From positions 37,606 to 101,605 of the forward strand of contig NZ_AJYZ02000037.1 in assembly GCF_000272045.2 (NCBI RefSeq): a DNA stretch of 64,000 nucleotides. Reading direction: 5' to 3'. Each line of letters begins with the position of its first letter. Positions within the stretch are counted from its first letter, which is position 1. Below are positions 36,075 to 47,389 of the stretch, piece by piece. The DNA comes from Vibrio crassostreae 9ZC13 (lineage in GTDB: Bacteria; Pseudomonadota; Gammaproteobacteria; Enterobacterales; Vibrionaceae). A model generated the notes under the pieces. That model was not told where the DNA came from. It saw nothing but the letters and a program-made list of their open reading frames with translations, and did not search any database. The position numbers and the translations under genes were made by a program.

Positions 36075-37556
36075 TTACTTACGACCTTTAACCATGCTCA
36101 TCATACGCTTACGTTTACGTTCTTGAGAAATTGTCAGCTTGTTTGTCTTAGCTTCAAATGGGTTCTCGCTGTTCTGGAATTGAATGCGAATAGGTGTACC
36201 CATGATTTCTAGTGAACGACGGTAGTAGTTCATCAAGAATCGTTTGTATGAATCTGGCAAGTTACGAACTTGGTTGCCGTGGATAACGATAATCGGTGGG
36301 TTGTAGCCACCAGCGTGCGCGTATTTCAGTTTCACACGACGGCCACGAACCATAGGCGGTTGGTGATCATCAGTCGCCATCTTCATGATACGAGTTAGCA
36401 CAGAAGTACCAACACGAGTAGTCGCTGATTTGTAAGCTTCTTGTACAGACTCAAACAAGTGACCAACACCTGTACCGTGAAGTGCAGAGATAAAGTGAAT
36501 ACGTGCGAAATCAACGAAGCCTAAGCGACGGTCTAGCTCTTTCTTAACGCGTTCTTTAACGTCGTTATCTAGGCCATCCCACTTGTTTACGGCAATAACA
36601 ATTGAACGACCAGCGTTCAACGCAAAGCCTAGCAAGCTTAGATCTTGATCAGAGATGTTTTCGCGAGCATCGATAAGCAGCAATACAACGTTAGCATCTT
36701 CAATCGCTTTCAGTGTTTTAACCACTGAGAACTTCTCTACCGTTTCGTTGATGTTTTTACGACGACGAACACCCGCAGTATCGATTAGAACGTATTCACG
36801 CTCGTCACGCTGCATTGGGATATAGATAGAGTCACGAGTCGTACCTGGCATATCGTAAACAACCACACGCTCTTCACCAAGAATACGGTTCGTTAGCGTT
36901 GATTTACCTACGTTAGGACGGCCAATGATCGCTAGTTTGATCGGTTGATCTTGAAGACGCTTGAATTCTGCTTCAGCTTCTTCTTCTGTAAATTCAACCT
37001 GCTCTTCTTCTTCGTCTTCAAACTCAGTTAAGTCGCTTACTTCGCCATTCTCAGCTTTTAGCGCTTCTGCGAATGGGTTAAGAGCAAGGTCAATAAGTGC
37101 AGTAACACCACGACCATGCGCCGCAGCGATTTGGTACATGTCTTCTACACCTAGTTGCCAGAAGTCAGCACTTGCAGCATCAGGGTCGATACCATCAACC
37201 TTGTTTACTACTAGCATTGAAGGCTTTTCTAGTTGACGTAGGTGCTTAGCAATCGCCACGTCTGAAGGTGTTAGACCCGCACGGCCATCTACCATAAATA
37301 GAACGACATCAGCTTCATCAATCGCCGCTAGCGACTGTTCAGCCATTTTAGTTTCAACACCTTCTTCAGTACCGTCGATACCGCCAGTGTCAATAACAAT
37401 AAAGTCATGCTCGCTAAAATGAGCATGACCGTATTTACGGTCACGCGTTAAGCCAGGGAAATCCGCAACCAATGCATCACGAGTTCGAGTCAATCGGTTA
37501 AATAACGTAGATTTACCTACGTTCGGACGCCCTACTAGAGCAACAACAGGTACCAT
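36075..37556 (-). CDS. der: Ribosome biogenesis GTPase Der (EngA)
   Basis: The protein has two tandem GTPase domains, each with the P-loop GRPNVGKST (residues 8-16 and about 215-223). Other G motifs are present: DTGG and NKVD in the first, DTAGV and NKWD in the second. An acidic linker ([21 protein letters not shown]) separates them, and a C-terminal KH-like domain ends in basic residues. It acts in 50S subunit assembly. At 493 residues it has normal length. It lies downstream of bamB as in E. coli, but a terminator sits between them. Confidence 0.97.
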   Translation of the reverse strand: MVPVVALVGRPNVGKSTLFNRLTRTRDALVADFPGLTRDRKYGHAHFSEHDFIVIDTGGIDGTEEGVETKMAEQSLAAIDEADVVLFMVDGRAGLTPSDVAIAKHLRQLEKPSMLVVNKVDGIDPDAASADFWQLGVEDMYQIAAAHGRGVTALIDLALNPFAEALKAENGEVSDLTEFEDEEEEQVEFTEEEAEAEFKRLQDQPIKLAIIGRPNVGKSTLTNRILGEERVVVYDMPGTTRDSIYIPMQRDEREYVLIDTAGVRRRKNINETVEKFSVVKTLKAIEDANVVLLLIDARENISDQDLSLLGFALNAGRSIVIAVNKWDGLDNDVKERVKKELDRRLGFVDFARIHFISALHGTGVGHLFESVQEAYKSATTRVGTSVLTRIMKMATDDHQPPMVRGRRVKLKYAHAGGYNPPIIVIHGNQVRNLPDSYKRFLMNYYRRSLEIMGTPIRIQFQNSENPFEAKTNKLTISQERKRKRMMSMVKGRK

Positions 37557-37659
37557 AACAACCTCTACAATTTCTTCTCTAAATGTAGTTATAGGTAAGC
37601 ACTTGTTCGCAAGTTTAAACTCTTACCTATAACCACACGGTTTATTAATTTTTAACAAC

Positions 37660-37693
37660 AAAACGGCTCCTGGCTGTTACCAACCAGGAGCCG
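37660..37693 (-). terminator. Terminator after bamB
   Basis: A perfect 10-bp GC-rich stem (CGGCTCCTGG with CCAGGAGCCG), 10-nt loop, and TTTTGTTG tail on the minus strand, 22 bases after the bamB stop. Der therefore probably has its own promoter in 37557-37660. Confidence 0.8.
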
Positions 37694-37714
37694 ACTGTGA
37701 ATTATATCACGCTT

Positions 37715-38875
37715 TTATTGGCTAATCGTTAGTTTCTTTACATCGCCATTGCGAGTCGTCACTAAGTAGCCTTCAGGCAGTTCAATTGGTGCAACCGCAA
37801 AGCCGCTATCATCGACAAGCTGTTGAGCAACAAACTCACCCGATGAACGATCCAACCAGTGCAGATAACCTTCAGTATCACCCACGACTACATAACCATT
37901 AATAATAGCAGGTGCTGTCAGTAAGCGGTTTTCTAACAATGGAGTGCTCCACAGTTCAGTACCACTACGCGCATCAACCGCAACCACATGGTCTTTGTCG
38001 GTAACAACGAACAAACGCCTACCATCACTTGCTAAATCAATCGCTGATGAGTAGTTACGTTTCCAAATTGGCTTACCAGAACGAAGGTCGATAGCAATCA
38101 GCTGACCATTGATACCTACGGTATACAGGGTGCCACCAAGAACAATTGGAGATGCATCAACATCAACCAAACGATCAATTTCCGTTGCACCTTTTGGTGT
38201 GCCTACTGGCTGTTGCCAAATAAGCTGACCACGATCAACGATAGCCGCAGCTAGACGACCATTTGCTGTACCCCAGAATACACCACCAGAAACTGCAACA
38301 GGCGAGCTATCGCCACGCAGTGTTAGGCTTGGTACTTCCGTACTGATGGTCCATTTTTGTTCACCGCTTGCTTGATCTAACGCGATCAACATACCGCGAC
38401 TGGTATGAACAATGACCATGTTGCTATCAGTTGCTGGGGATGCAAGCACCTCGCCATTGACTGATACACGCCACAGCTCTTCACCGGTCGATTCTTCCAG
38501 TGCGATCACTTCGCCATTTTCAGAACCAACAAAAACTTTACCGTAAGCCGCCGTTAAGCCACCCGATAAACGAGCCAATACGTCTTTCTCAAGATCGACT
38601 TTCCACAGCGCTTTACCTGTATCAGGATCAAGCGCTTTAACCATACCTTCACGGCTTGCAACAAACACTTTGTCGTAAGCCAATTCTGGCGTTAGTTTTG
38701 AAAAGTAGTGACCAACACCATCACCAACCGACGTAGACCATTCCTGACTAGGAGTGAACTCGCTGTTTACCGTTGGTACTGGAGCCATGATTACGGTGTC
38801 TTCTTCACCCGCACAGCCAGCTAGTAGGCCAAGAGCAATCGCACACAACGCCGCTTTTGGAAACATCTTCTTCAT
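37715..38875 (-). CDS. bamB: Outer membrane assembly lipoprotein BamB
   Basis: The 386-residue protein has a lipoprotein signal with lipobox LLAGC (Cys21). An eight-bladed beta-propeller follows, built from PQQ-like repeats such as GKVFVGSENGEVIALEESTGEELW and ALDQASGEQKWTI. BamB is a periplasmic-side partner of BamA in the BAM complex that inserts outer-membrane proteins. It begins 10 bases after yfgM, and the order hisS-yfgM-bamB matches E. coli. Confidence 0.95.
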   Translation of the reverse strand: MKKMFPKAALCAIALGLLAGCAGEEDTVIMAPVPTVNSEFTPSQEWSTSVGDGVGHYFSKLTPELAYDKVFVASREGMVKALDPDTGKALWKVDLEKDVLARLSGGLTAAYGKVFVGSENGEVIALEESTGEELWRVSVNGEVLASPATDSNMVIVHTSRGMLIALDQASGEQKWTISTEVPSLTLRGDSSPVAVSGGVFWGTANGRLAAAIVDRGQLIWQQPVGTPKGATEIDRLVDVDASPIVLGGTLYTVGINGQLIAIDLRSGKPIWKRNYSSAIDLASDGRRLFVVTDKDHVVAVDARSGTELWSTPLLENRLLTAPAIINGYVVVGDTEGYLHWLDRSSGEFVAQQLVDDSGFAVAPIELPEGYLVTTRNGDVKKLTISQ

Positions 38876-38885
38876 TCAAAGCGCC

Positions 38886-39500
38886 TTATTTAGCTAGGTC
38901 GTCAAGTTTGATTTTAAGCGTTTGGCTAGCGTCAACAGCTTGCTGTGCTTCTGTGTAAGCACTGTATGCTGCGTCTGTGTCGCCTTTACGAAGTGAGATA
39001 TCACCACGCAGTTCAGCAACACGGCCTTTCCAAGATTCATCTGTCATAGCAGCAAGATCAGTCAGTGCTGCGTCAAATTCACCTTGCTCAGCTTTAATAC
39101 GTGCAACACGGTAAGTAAGTAGTGGCGCAAGTGCCGCGTCCTTAGTTGCCGATTTTGCCCACTCGAGCTGTTCAAGTGCCGCCGCTAGATCGCCTGCTTG
39201 TACTTGTACTTTTGCTAGTTGCATAGCAGCAAGTACTGAGTACTCAGCATCTTTGTTTGCGTCGATGAAAGCTTGAATATCAGATTGAGCATCAACACCC
39301 TTAACATCAAGAGCTGAAATTACAGAGGTGTAGCTTTCTGAAGCTGCTTCACGCGCTTCAACTACTGAATCTTGGTAATAGCGCCAGCCAAATAGACCAC
39401 CTAAACCAATAACCGCACCAAAGATTACGGCTTTACCGTTCTCTTTCCACCAATCTTTAATGGCTTCAACTTGTTGCTCTTCGCTATCGTAAAGTTCCAC
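38886..39500 (-). CDS. yfgM: YfgM, ancillary SecYEG translocon protein
   Basis: The 204-residue protein starts in the cytoplasm (MELYDSEEQQVEAIKDWWKENGK), crosses the inner membrane once (AVIFGAVIGLGGLFGWRYY, about 24-42) and has TPR-like helical repeats outside. E. coli YfgM binds PpiD at the translocon and helps periplasmic folding. It lies between hisS and bamB with short gaps. Confidence 0.92.
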   Translation of the reverse strand: MELYDSEEQQVEAIKDWWKENGKAVIFGAVIGLGGLFGWRYYQDSVVEAREAASESYTSVISALDVKGVDAQSDIQAFIDANKDAEYSVLAAMQLAKVQVQAGDLAAALEQLEWAKSATKDAALAPLLTYRVARIKAEQGEFDAALTDLAAMTDESWKGRVAELRGDISLRKGDTDAAYSAYTEAQQAVDASQTLKIKLDDLAK

Positions 39501-39579
39501 TTCCTGTCCTCTTTAATTCTTTAAACGCCAGCATAGTGCTGACGTTAGTATTCATTATGAGCGTTTGCTCAATGGCTAA

Positions 39580-40848
39580 TTAGATTAGCGCAGCAACTTT
39601 CTCTGCAACTTCCGTTTGAGACACGGTTTCTTGCTCGCCGCCAACCAGATCTTTTAGCACAACTGTATTGTCAGCAACTTCGTTCTCACCAAGTACCAGC
39701 GCCACAACAGCACCTACTTTGTCAGCACGTTTGAATTGCTTCTTGAAGTTACCACCACCGAAGTGGTTCATTACACGCACGCCTTCAACGGTGTCGCGTA
39801 ATTGATTCGCTAACTGCATGCCCGCGATCATAGTACCTTCGCCAGCAGCAACTACGTATACATCAACGCTACGACGAACTTCTGTTAGCTCTAGCGTTTC
39901 CATCATCAGAACCAGACGCTCTAGACCCATTGCGAAGCCAACTGCATTGGTTGCTTTGCCGCCTAGTTGCTCAACAAGACCATCGTAACGACCGCCGCCA
40001 CATACTGTACCTTGAGCACCAAGGCTGTCTGTGATCCACTCAAATACGGTGCGGTTGTAGTAATCTAGGCCACGTACTAGACGCTCATTAACTTGGTATT
40101 CGATACCAACAGCGTCAAGAAGTTCACACAAACCAGCAAAATGTTGCTTCGATTCTTCACCTAGATATTCAGATAGTCGAGGTGCGTCACCTAAGATAGC
40201 TTGAACATCAGGGTTCTTAGTATCAAGTACACGTAGAGGGTTAGTGTGCATGCGACGTTTGCAGTCTTCGTCAAGCACATCAATATGTTGCTCAAGGAAA
40301 GCCACTAACGCAGTGCGGTAGCTTACGCGATCTTCTTGAGAACCGATTGAGTTCAGCTCTAGGCGAACGTGCTTATCGATACCTAGCTCACGCCATAGAC
40401 GTGCTGTCATCATGATAAGTTCTGCGTCAACGTCTGGACCGTCTAGACCAAACACTTCAACACCACATTGGTGGAATTGACGGTAACGACCTTTTTGAGG
40501 ACGCTCGTGACGGAACATAGGGCCCATGTACCATAGGCGCTGTTCATCACGGTTGATAAGGCTATTTTGAATACATGAACGAACACAACCTGCTGTGCCT
40601 TCTGGACGCAGCGTTAGGCTATCGCCATTGCGGTCGTCAAAGGTGTACATCTCTTTAGAAACAACGTCTGTCTCTTCACCAACTGCACGGCTAAATAGGT
40701 TTGTTTCTTCAACGATAGGCATACGTACTTCGTTGTAACCGTATGCACTCACCACGTTTTTAACTGCGCTTTCTACTTTCTGCCACAGTGGTGATTGAGT
40801 TGGAAGGCAGTCGTTCATGCCTCGAATTGCTTGAATATTTTTAGCCAC
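39580..40848 (-). CDS. hisS: Histidyl-tRNA synthetase
   Basis: A class II synthetase: motif 2 in [24 protein letters not shown], the His-specific [15 protein letters not shown], motif 3 [13 protein letters not shown], and a C-terminal anticodon-binding domain. The start is best set at GTG 40848, since the family begins [16 protein letters not shown] and the preceding ACGGAA could serve as ribosome site; this gives 422 residues. A frame from another GTG 8 codons earlier adds a leader not seen in relatives. It is 70 bases downstream of ispG. Confidence 0.95.
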   Translation of the reverse strand: MAKNIQAIRGMNDCLPTQSPLWQKVESAVKNVVSAYGYNEVRMPIVEETNLFSRAVGEETDVVSKEMYTFDDRNGDSLTLRPEGTAGCVRSCIQNSLINRDEQRLWYMGPMFRHERPQKGRYRQFHQCGVEVFGLDGPDVDAELIMMTARLWRELGIDKHVRLELNSIGSQEDRVSYRTALVAFLEQHIDVLDEDCKRRMHTNPLRVLDTKNPDVQAILGDAPRLSEYLGEESKQHFAGLCELLDAVGIEYQVNERLVRGLDYYNRTVFEWITDSLGAQGTVCGGGRYDGLVEQLGGKATNAVGFAMGLERLVLMMETLELTEVRRSVDVYVVAAGEGTMIAGMQLANQLRDTVEGVRVMNHFGGGNFKKQFKRADKVGAVVALVLGENEVADNTVVLKDLVGGEQETVSQTEVAEKVAALI

Positions 40849-40918
40849 AGTATTTATTCCGTAATTTCTCACGACCAGGTGTTAGTGCGAATAGACAATC
40901 ACACCCCATCGCGTTGTA

Positions 40919-42040
40919 TTAATCTTCTAAGTTTTCTACATCAATGCGATTTGCTTTATCAAGCACTGACGCTTTTGCACGAATCTTAGCTTCAAGTTTG
41001 TCGACAAGGTCATCGTTGTCGAAGCGCTCTTTCTGACGCTTACCATCTTCGTAGAAGGCACTCTTACGTGCACTACCAGCTAAACCTAAGTGAGACACTT
41101 CAGCTTCACCAGGGCCGTTAACCACACAACCGATGATAGATACGTCCATTGGAGTGATCACGTCTTCTAGGCGCTCTTCAAGGGCATTAACGGTGTTAAT
41201 AACATCGAACTCTTGACGAGAACAGCTCGGACACGCAATGAAGTTGATGCCACGCGAACGAATGCGCAAAGATTTAAGAATATCAAAGCCAACTTTGATC
41301 TCTTCAACCGGATCAGCCGCTAGCGATATACGTAGCGTATCGCCGATACCTTCAGAAAGAAGCATACCTAAACCTACCGCTGACTTCACAGAGCCTGCAC
41401 GCGCACCACCCGCTTCGGTAATACCAAGGTGGAGAGGTTGATCAATCTGCTTAGCCAGCAAACGGTAAGAACCGACAGCAAGGAATACATCAGAAGCCTT
41501 CACGCTGACTTTGAATTGATCAAAGTTCAGACGGTCTAGGATATCTACATGACGCATTGCTGATTCAACAAGCGCTTCTGCTGTAGGTTCTGTGTATTTC
41601 TCTTGGATCTCTTTCTCAAGAGAACCGCCGTTAACACCAATACGAATCGGAATATTCATATCACGTGCACAATCAACAACTGAGCGGATACGGCTTTCGT
41701 TACCGATGTTACCTGGGTTGATACGCAGACAGTCAACGCCGTATTCCGCCACTTTAAGTGCGATACGGTAGTCGAAGTGAATATCAGCAACCAAAGGAAC
41801 AGAGACCTGCTGCTTGATTAGCTTAAAGGCTTCAGCTGCATCCATAGTCGGTACAGATACGCGAACGATATCAGCGCCAACTTTTTCCAGAGCTCTAATT
41901 TGAGCAACGGTCGCGGCTACATCTGTTGTTCTTGTGTTGGTCATGGATTGCACAGCAATTGGTGCACCATCACCGATCGGCACATCACCCACATAAATAC
42001 GGGTTGATTTGCGACGAATAATAGGAGATTCGTGTTGCAT
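40919..42040 (-). CDS. ispG: (E)-4-hydroxy-3-methylbut-2-enyl-diphosphate synthase
   Basis: IspG (GcpE) converts MEcPP to HMBPP in the MEP isoprenoid pathway with a [4Fe-4S] cluster. The 373-residue protein has the TIM barrel ([20 protein letters not shown]) and the cluster domain with Cys in [14 protein letters not shown] and [12 protein letters not shown]. It is 7 bases after rodZ, so rodZ-ispG are coupled as in E. coli. As a cluster enzyme it depends on the isc operon found 8 kb to the right. Confidence 0.97.
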   Translation of the reverse strand: MQHESPIIRRKSTRIYVGDVPIGDGAPIAVQSMTNTRTTDVAATVAQIRALEKVGADIVRVSVPTMDAAEAFKLIKQQVSVPLVADIHFDYRIALKVAEYGVDCLRINPGNIGNESRIRSVVDCARDMNIPIRIGVNGGSLEKEIQEKYTEPTAEALVESAMRHVDILDRLNFDQFKVSVKASDVFLAVGSYRLLAKQIDQPLHLGITEAGGARAGSVKSAVGLGMLLSEGIGDTLRISLAADPVEEIKVGFDILKSLRIRSRGINFIACPSCSRQEFDVINTVNALEERLEDVITPMDVSIIGCVVNGPGEAEVSHLGLAGSARKSAFYEDGKRQKERFDNDDLVDKLEAKIRAKASVLDKANRIDVENLED

Positions 42041-42047
42041 ATTAACT

Positions 42048-43004
42048 CTAAGGTAAGGTTATTCTAGCTACTTTGCCTGAAGTATACCCAGAAAGGTCGA
42101 CAGGTTCACTTGCAAATGTCATTGATACGCCTTCTGGCGCACCTAGAATCACTTTATATGGCGCAGTTCCTGATAGATTTAACGACTGACCTGCTTTTTT
42201 GATGCCAGTCGACAAGGTTTTACCCGTTGCATCTTTTACTTGGATCCAGCAATCAGCGGTGAACTGCATCACTAGCTCGTTAGCCACAGCTTCAGGAGCC
42301 GTGCTAGCTTCAACCGCTTCTGCATTAGCAGTAACTTCAGCAGTTGGTTCAGTCTCTGTTGCTTGCTGTGCAGGAGTTTCGTCAGCTGGAGTAACAGCAC
42401 CTGAAGTATCTTCCGCGTCGCTTATTGCAGCAAGGCCTTCAGTACCTTCAACAACAGAAGCACCCGCTTCGTTTTGTTCAGCTTCAATCACTTCTAAAGA
42501 GGTGAATTCAGGGGCAAGTGATTCTTCTACCGCTAGCTCTTCTGAGCTTTCAGTATTCGCTAAAGATTGAGATAGGGTGTCTTGTTGTTGGTTCTGCCAC
42601 CACCAAAGTGAGGAGATACCCGCAATGACCGCAAAAATACTCCAAGTCAGGATCATAATACGGCTGTTGTGCTTCTCGGTTTTGGTCTTACGAGAAAAGC
42701 TCAACATTTCTTGCTCTTGATGCTGAGCATCACCGGCATGATGCAGCGCACTCAATACGACTTTTTCGTCAAGATTGACGTATTTCGCGTATGAACGAAT
42801 ATAGCCACGCATAAACGTCGCCACTTGATCTGACTCGAATTGGTTTTCTTCAATTTGTTGGATCAGCGTAACGCGAAGTTTCAAGCGATCAGAAATCTGC
42901 TTTTGCGTTAAACCAAGAGATTCTCGTTTGTTCTTAAGCAGCGTTCCCGCTTCCAAAGCTGGAGCTACGGTTTCTTGCGTTTGTGTATCTTGTTCTGTGT
43001 TCAT
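42048..43004 (-). CDS. rodZ: Cytoskeletal membrane protein RodZ
   Basis: The 318-residue protein has a cytoplasmic helix-turn-helix at about 20-90 ([31 protein letters not shown]), one membrane span at about 115-136 ([21 protein letters not shown]), an Ala/Glu/Thr-rich periplasmic linker and a C-terminal beta domain (DUF4115, [23 protein letters not shown]). RodZ connects MreB to the elongation machinery. Its promoter should lie in the 440-base gap upstream. Confidence 0.93.
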   Translation of the reverse strand: MNTEQDTQTQETVAPALEAGTLLKNKRESLGLTQKQISDRLKLRVTLIQQIEENQFESDQVATFMRGYIRSYAKYVNLDEKVVLSALHHAGDAQHQEQEMLSFSRKTKTEKHNSRIMILTWSIFAVIAGISSLWWWQNQQQDTLSQSLANTESSEELAVEESLAPEFTSLEVIEAEQNEAGASVVEGTEGLAAISDAEDTSGAVTPADETPAQQATETEPTAEVTANAEAVEASTAPEAVANELVMQFTADCWIQVKDATGKTLSTGIKKAGQSLNLSGTAPYKVILGAPEGVSMTFASEPVDLSGYTSGKVARITLP

Positions 43005-43397
43005 AGAGAGTGAACTTCTAAAGTATTATCGCAGGTTGAGGAGAGCGTTTTCTTATTGTCGTTTAAGCTCAATCTAACAACCCACGTTATGTGGAATTTT
43101 TCCTGCTATCTAAATCATCAACCCTTAAAGGCGAACATCATTCATTTGTTATGGATGACCTTCTCAGGAAGCTAGTTTATCAAGTAGCCAACCTAAATAG
43201 ACATATTGATGATCAGTAGCAAGCGAGCACTTAAATTAATTTAAGATTAGTTAATCATAAGCTAATGCCATTACAAGGCAAAAACACTTTAAACAAAATT
43301 TACCGTCAGCTCATGGTTTTGTCCAAAATTTGACGAAAAATGTAAGAAAGCGTGGGCAAGAAGTCCAAAAAATCAAAAACTGCACCCCAGAAAAGCA

Positions 43398-43426
43398 ACA
43401 AGCCAGAAGTAAGACTTCTGGCTTGT
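43398..43426 (-). terminator. Terminator after rlmN
   Basis: A perfect 13-bp stem (ACAAGCCAGAAGT with its complement) and a 3-nt loop lie 18 bases past the rlmN stop. The minus-strand tail is TGCTTTTC, so the stem does most of the work. The rest of the 43005-43444 gap is AT-rich and must hold the rodZ promoter; I find no credible gene there. Confidence 0.7.
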
Positions 43427-43444
43427 TTAGGTTCTAATCGCGTT

Positions 43445-44587
43445 TTATACCGCTTTTACTTCAATCACACCACCGGCAATCAAGTTCGCTTCAGAGGCTG
43501 CTTTAAGCATTTTAGTACGCTTGGTTCTATCAATCACATCACCGACTAACTGACCACACGCGGCATCAATATCATCACCACGAGTCTTACGAACGGTTAC
43601 TGTGTAGTTGTATTCCATCAGCGTTTTTTGGAAGCGATCAATACGAGAGTTGCTTGGCTTCTTATAAGGCGACCCCGGGTAAGGGTTGAATGGAATCAAG
43701 TTGATCTTACAAGGCGTCTCTTTCATTAGCTCAGCAAGTTCACGTGCGTGGTCCATATCATCATTCACATGATCCAATAACACGTACTCAACCGTTACTT
43801 TACCGCGGTTAGCATTTGAAGATGCAATGTAACGACGAACAGATGCTAGGAAGTCTTGGATATCCCAACGGTCGTTGATCGGCATGATTTGGCTACGTAG
43901 TGCATCGTTTGGCGCATGTAGAGAAATAGCCAATGCGACATCGATGTTGTCTGTCATTTGGTCAAGGCCAGAAACAACACCAGAAGTTGATACGGTTACA
44001 CGACGCTTAGACAGTGCGAAACCTAGATCATCAAGCATGATTTCTAATGATGGCATTAGGTTCTTCATGTTCAATAGAGGCTCACCCATACCCATCATTA
44101 CAACGTTAGTAATTGGACGACGACCGGTTTCTTTTTCTAGGCCGATTTCGCGAGATGCGCGCCAGATTTGGCCAACAATCTCTGAAACTTTTAGGTTACG
44201 GTTGAAGCCTTGTTGAGCTGTAGAACAGAACTTACATTCAAGTGCACAACCAACCTGTGAAGATACACATAGCGTCGCACGGTCACCATCTGGGATGTAT
44301 ACCGTTTCAACGTCTTGGTCGCCAACGCTCATCGCCCATTTAATTGTGCCATCTGAAGAGTGTTGAGCTTCAGAAACAACAGGTGCAACAATCTCACAGC
44401 GACGTTGAAGTTTCTCACGTAACTTTTTGTTGATGTTATTCATTTGTTCGAAGTCATCGACACCGAAGTGATAAATCCACTTCATCACTTGCTCTGCTCG
44501 AAACGCTTTCTCATTCAGTTCTTCTGTGAAAAATTTACGAAGACCTTTACGATCAAAATCGAGTAGATTGACTTTAGCTGTGGTCAT
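43445..44587 (-). CDS. rlmN: 23S rRNA/tRNA adenine-C2 methyltransferase RlmN
   Basis: A radical SAM enzyme that methylates A2503 of 23S rRNA and A37 of some tRNAs. The 380-residue protein carries CxxxCxxC as CALECKFC (Cys114, 118, 121) and the late catalytic Cys in [25 protein letters not shown] and [16 protein letters not shown] blocks are also present. ATG 44587 is chosen because GAGAGG lies just before it; a TTG four codons further out is improbable. The next gene downstream is rodZ, as in E. coli. Confidence 0.96.
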   Translation of the reverse strand: MTTAKVNLLDFDRKGLRKFFTEELNEKAFRAEQVMKWIYHFGVDDFEQMNNINKKLREKLQRRCEIVAPVVSEAQHSSDGTIKWAMSVGDQDVETVYIPDGDRATLCVSSQVGCALECKFCSTAQQGFNRNLKVSEIVGQIWRASREIGLEKETGRRPITNVVMMGMGEPLLNMKNLMPSLEIMLDDLGFALSKRRVTVSTSGVVSGLDQMTDNIDVALAISLHAPNDALRSQIMPINDRWDIQDFLASVRRYIASSNANRGKVTVEYVLLDHVNDDMDHARELAELMKETPCKINLIPFNPYPGSPYKKPSNSRIDRFQKTLMEYNYTVTVRKTRGDDIDAACGQLVGDVIDRTKRTKMLKAASEANLIAGGVIEVKAV

Positions 44588-44751
44588 GATGCCTCTCAAT
44601 GACGGAACAATAATTAAGGGCGCGAATTGTACAGGCTTTACGCAACTTCAACAAGCATTGTAAAACCCTGTGTTTATTAAGACATTCAAACTTAAGCGAT
44701 TAAAATTTGAACGATTGTATTTATCGGCCTGAGATTACCCAATTTAAACAA

Positions 44752-44943
44752 AGATTCCCGATTACACTCCTTCGTCGCTTTCGGGAATGACGTAAATAAT
44801 CACCAATTGCTCGATAATATTTACCACGAGATGGTTGCTCCAAAGTTCCCCGTCATTCCAGAACTGAGGAACGAAGTATCTGGAATCTCCAATAACAAAA
44901 ACAGATTCCCGATTACGCTCCTTCGTCGCTTTCGAGAATGACG
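44752..44943. repeat. Palindromic dispersed element, copy 3, plus an extra left arm
   Basis: A left arm at 44752-44792 (AGATTCCCGATTAC to GGGAATGACG) and a right arm at 44851-44888 (CGTCATTCCAGAACTG to TGGAATCT) repeat the units at 11844-12219. A second left arm at 44903-44943 differs from the first at only a few positions. The unit fills the 44588-45028 gap upstream of rlmN and downstream of ndk; no ORF is credible there. Confidence 0.65.
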
Positions 44944-44978
44944 ACTAAATTGATTATCGAGAGCGTAAAATCCACTTA

Positions 44979-45007
44979 CAAAAAAGGCCTCACCGAGGTG
45001 AAGCCTT
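44979..45007 (-). terminator. Terminator after ndk
   Basis: A 10-bp stem with one G-T pair (44998-45007 with 44984-44993), a 4-nt loop and a run of T's on the minus strand, starting 21 bases past the ndk stop. Confidence 0.85.
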
Positions 45008-45028
45008 TAGAATAATTTGCAGTGCCGA

Positions 45029-45463
45029 TTATTGAGCTGGGCGTGGGCAAATTTCAGATTCTGGGAAGAAGAATTCGATTTCGCGAGCTGCAGACTCAGG
45101 GCTGTCGCTGCCGTGAACTGAGTTGTAACGCATGCTGATTGCGTAGTCAGCACGGATAGTACCGCATGCCGCTTCTTCTGGGTTTGTTTTACCCATAAGC
45201 TCACGGTAACGAGCGATAGCGTTTTCGCCTTCAAGCACTTGAACCATGATAGGACCAGAAGTCATAAACTCTTTAAGAGCTGGGAAGAACTCTTTACCTT
45301 CATGTTCAGCGTAGAAGCCACTCGCTTGCTCTTCAGTAAGACGAACCATTTTAGCAGCAATAATTTCTAGGCCTGCTTTTTCGATACGGTGGTAGATTTC
45401 ACCAACAAGGTTACGCTTAACTGCATCCGGCTTAACAATTGAGAACGTTCTTTCTAGAGCCAT
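45029..45463 (-). CDS. ndk: Nucleoside diphosphate kinase
   Basis: The 144-residue enzyme transfers phosphate from ATP to other NDPs. It has [17 protein letters not shown] at the start and the phosphorylated histidine in [10 protein letters not shown] (His117). It is a single-gene unit between pepB and rlmN, with its own terminator. Confidence 0.97.
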   Translation of the reverse strand: MALERTFSIVKPDAVKRNLVGEIYHRIEKAGLEIIAAKMVRLTEEQASGFYAEHEGKEFFPALKEFMTSGPIMVQVLEGENAIARYRELMGKTNPEEAACGTIRADYAISMRYNSVHGSDSPESAAREIEFFFPESEICPRPAQ

Positions 45464-45569
45464 AGGGATTCCTTCACTTCATTTTTTTGTTATTAAATAC
45501 TGAAATTACTGAGATCTTTCGATCTGAGCTTTATGAATGAGCGGCACAAAATACCGCTCACCCTTATTA

Positions 45570-46865
45570 TTATTTTGCTTGGTCGATAAGAAGACGAGCC
45601 AGTGTGCGAACGCCCATACCCGTTGCGCCTGCCGCCCACTTGTCACTTGCTGACTTACGGTAAGTACCCGCGCAATCCATATGAATCCAACCTTTTTTGT
45701 AATCATCTACAAAGTAAGAAAGGAATGCCGCTGCTGTACTTGCACCCGGTGTGTAATCGCCTGTGCTGATGTTTGAAAGATCAGCAAAGTTTGAAGGCAA
45801 CATACCACGGTGGAAATCAGCAAGAGGCAGTGGCCATAAGCCTTCTTTCTCTTGGTTTGCCGCTGTTAGCGCTTGGTGAGACAACTCATCATCGAAGCTT
45901 AATAGTGCGTGGTAGTCGTTACCTAATGCGTTTTTAGCCGCGCCTGTTAGCGTTGCACAGTCGATGATCAGCTCAGGGCTTTGTGCACTTGCGTACATCA
46001 GGCCATCAGCTAGCACTAAGCGACCTTCCGCATCAGTGTTCATGATCTCAACTGTTTTACCGTTTTTGTAGGTAATGATATCGCCAAGCTTCAATGCGCG
46101 ACCAGAGATCATGTTCTCTGCGCAACATAGAATAAGCTTGATGCGCTTGTTAAGACCGCGTTCAATCGCAAGACCTAAACCACCAGTAATCGTTGCTGCG
46201 CCACCCATGTCAGCTTTCATCGCTGTCATGAATTGGCCTGGCTTGATACTGTAACCGCCCGAATCGAACGTAATACCTTTACCGACTAAACAGGCAAATA
46301 CAGGTGCGTTTTCATCGCCTGTTGGGTTGAAGTCCAGTTGCAGCATTGCTGATGTACGCTCAGAGCCACGACCTACCGCGTAGATGCCTTCCCAACCTTC
46401 GGTTAGTAGATCCTTGTCTTTAACAATCTTCGCTTTAACAGTGCCCGCTGGTGCCACTGACTTGATGTATTCTGCAGCCATTGTCGCAAGTTGACGAGGT
46501 GCCACTTCTTCAGCGGTTTTATTGATAATGTCACGCGTCCAGTCAGTTGCGCGAATACGAGCTTCAAGCTCAGTTTGATCGGCTTCTGAAAGTGCATCCC
46601 ATTCCAATGCATTCTTTTTCTTTGGTCCACGGTAGCCTTGGTAGAAAGCCCAAACGCTTTCTAGATCCCAACCTTCACCACGAAGTGAAACGAATGCGAT
46701 ACCTTGTCCGTCAAGCGTACGACCCGCACGTTGAACTGCGCCTAGATCGTGGCCTTCACCAATGTGAATTGTCGCTCCCGCTTCTGAGAACGATAAAATA
46801 GCTCTTGCTCCCCACTGAGGCTGGGCAGCTTCTTGACTTAAAAATACTGACATCTGTGTAGACAT
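45570..46865 (-). CDS. pepB: Peptidase B (M17 leucyl aminopeptidase family)
   Basis: The 431-residue cytoplasmic aminopeptidase contains the M17 metal and active-site blocks [26 protein letters not shown] and the signature [12 protein letters not shown]. The N-terminal part ([25 protein letters not shown]) and overall length match PepB more closely than PepA. It lies directly downstream of the isc operon as in E. coli, but a terminator and 206 bases separate it from iscX. Confidence 0.95.
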   Translation of the reverse strand: MSTQMSVFLSQEAAQPQWGARAILSFSEAGATIHIGEGHDLGAVQRAGRTLDGQGIAFVSLRGEGWDLESVWAFYQGYRGPKKKNALEWDALSEADQTELEARIRATDWTRDIINKTAEEVAPRQLATMAAEYIKSVAPAGTVKAKIVKDKDLLTEGWEGIYAVGRGSERTSAMLQLDFNPTGDENAPVFACLVGKGITFDSGGYSIKPGQFMTAMKADMGGAATITGGLGLAIERGLNKRIKLILCCAENMISGRALKLGDIITYKNGKTVEIMNTDAEGRLVLADGLMYASAQSPELIIDCATLTGAAKNALGNDYHALLSFDDELSHQALTAANQEKEGLWPLPLADFHRGMLPSNFADLSNISTGDYTPGASTAAAFLSYFVDDYKKGWIHMDCAGTYRKSASDKWAAGATGMGVRTLARLLIDQAK

Positions 46866-46965
46866 GATTTCTCCTTGTCATGAACCACTGTGAGTGTGTG
46901 ATTCTGATTATTTTTTATTAGCGCACTGATGTTAGCATTATGTAGGAGGAAAATGTCATTTTGAT

Positions 46966-46996
46966 AAAAAAACGGACCATAAGGTCCGCTTTTTTT
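46966..46996 (-). terminator. Terminator at the end of the isc operon
   Basis: A 6-bp GC core (CGGACC with GGTCCG) extended by A-T pairs, flanked by A and T runs on both sides, lies 76 bases past iscX. It can work in either direction; the isc operon is the obvious user. Confidence 0.8.
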
Positions 46997-47071
46997 AGTA
47001 AGAATTGTTAACTTGGCTGCGTTTTATATTGGACTGATACCAACCCGCGACCAAATCATTAGACAAGAGGA

Positions 47072-47272
47072 TTAATCCATCTCATCCATCCAGCACAAAA
47101 TAATAGCCTCTAAGATTTTCTCATTCGAGTGGTTAGGCTCGTCGTCGAACTCTTCAAGGTCTAGCACCCATTGATGCAGATCGGTAAAACGTACCGTTTT
47201 AGGATCAGTATCAGGGTACAAATCACATAGCTCAATTGCGATGTCTCGCGAATCAATCCACTTCAAGCTCAT
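47072..47272 (-). CDS. iscX: IscX (YfhJ), acidic Fe-S assembly protein
   Basis: The 66-residue acidic protein starts [21 protein letters not shown] and keeps the winged-helix-like fold's signature [27 protein letters not shown]. IscX binds IscS and iron and tunes cluster synthesis. It is the last gene of the operon, 117 bases after fdx. Confidence 0.94.
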   Translation of the reverse strand: MSLKWIDSRDIAIELCDLYPDTDPKTVRFTDLHQWVLDLEEFDDEPNHSNEKILEAIILCWMDEMD

Positions 47273-47389
47273 AACACTTCCTTATATTTATTAGCGACGC
47301 TTGGTCACCTTTATGCTCTATATTCTAGGCCAGTTTTTTTAAACCGTTATCTCAGTCATGGCGAAACCACCATGACTGTAGAGAAGTTC

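Noticed and set aside
40849..40872. Upstream GTG start for hisS
   Set aside because: Relatives begin at [10 protein letters not shown], corresponding to GTG 40848.
43352..43549. Small plus-strand ORF beginning MGKKSKKSKTAPQ
   Set aside because: It starts with GTG and a weak ribosome site, runs through the rlmN terminator and then antisense into rlmN; low-complexity lysine-rich start only.
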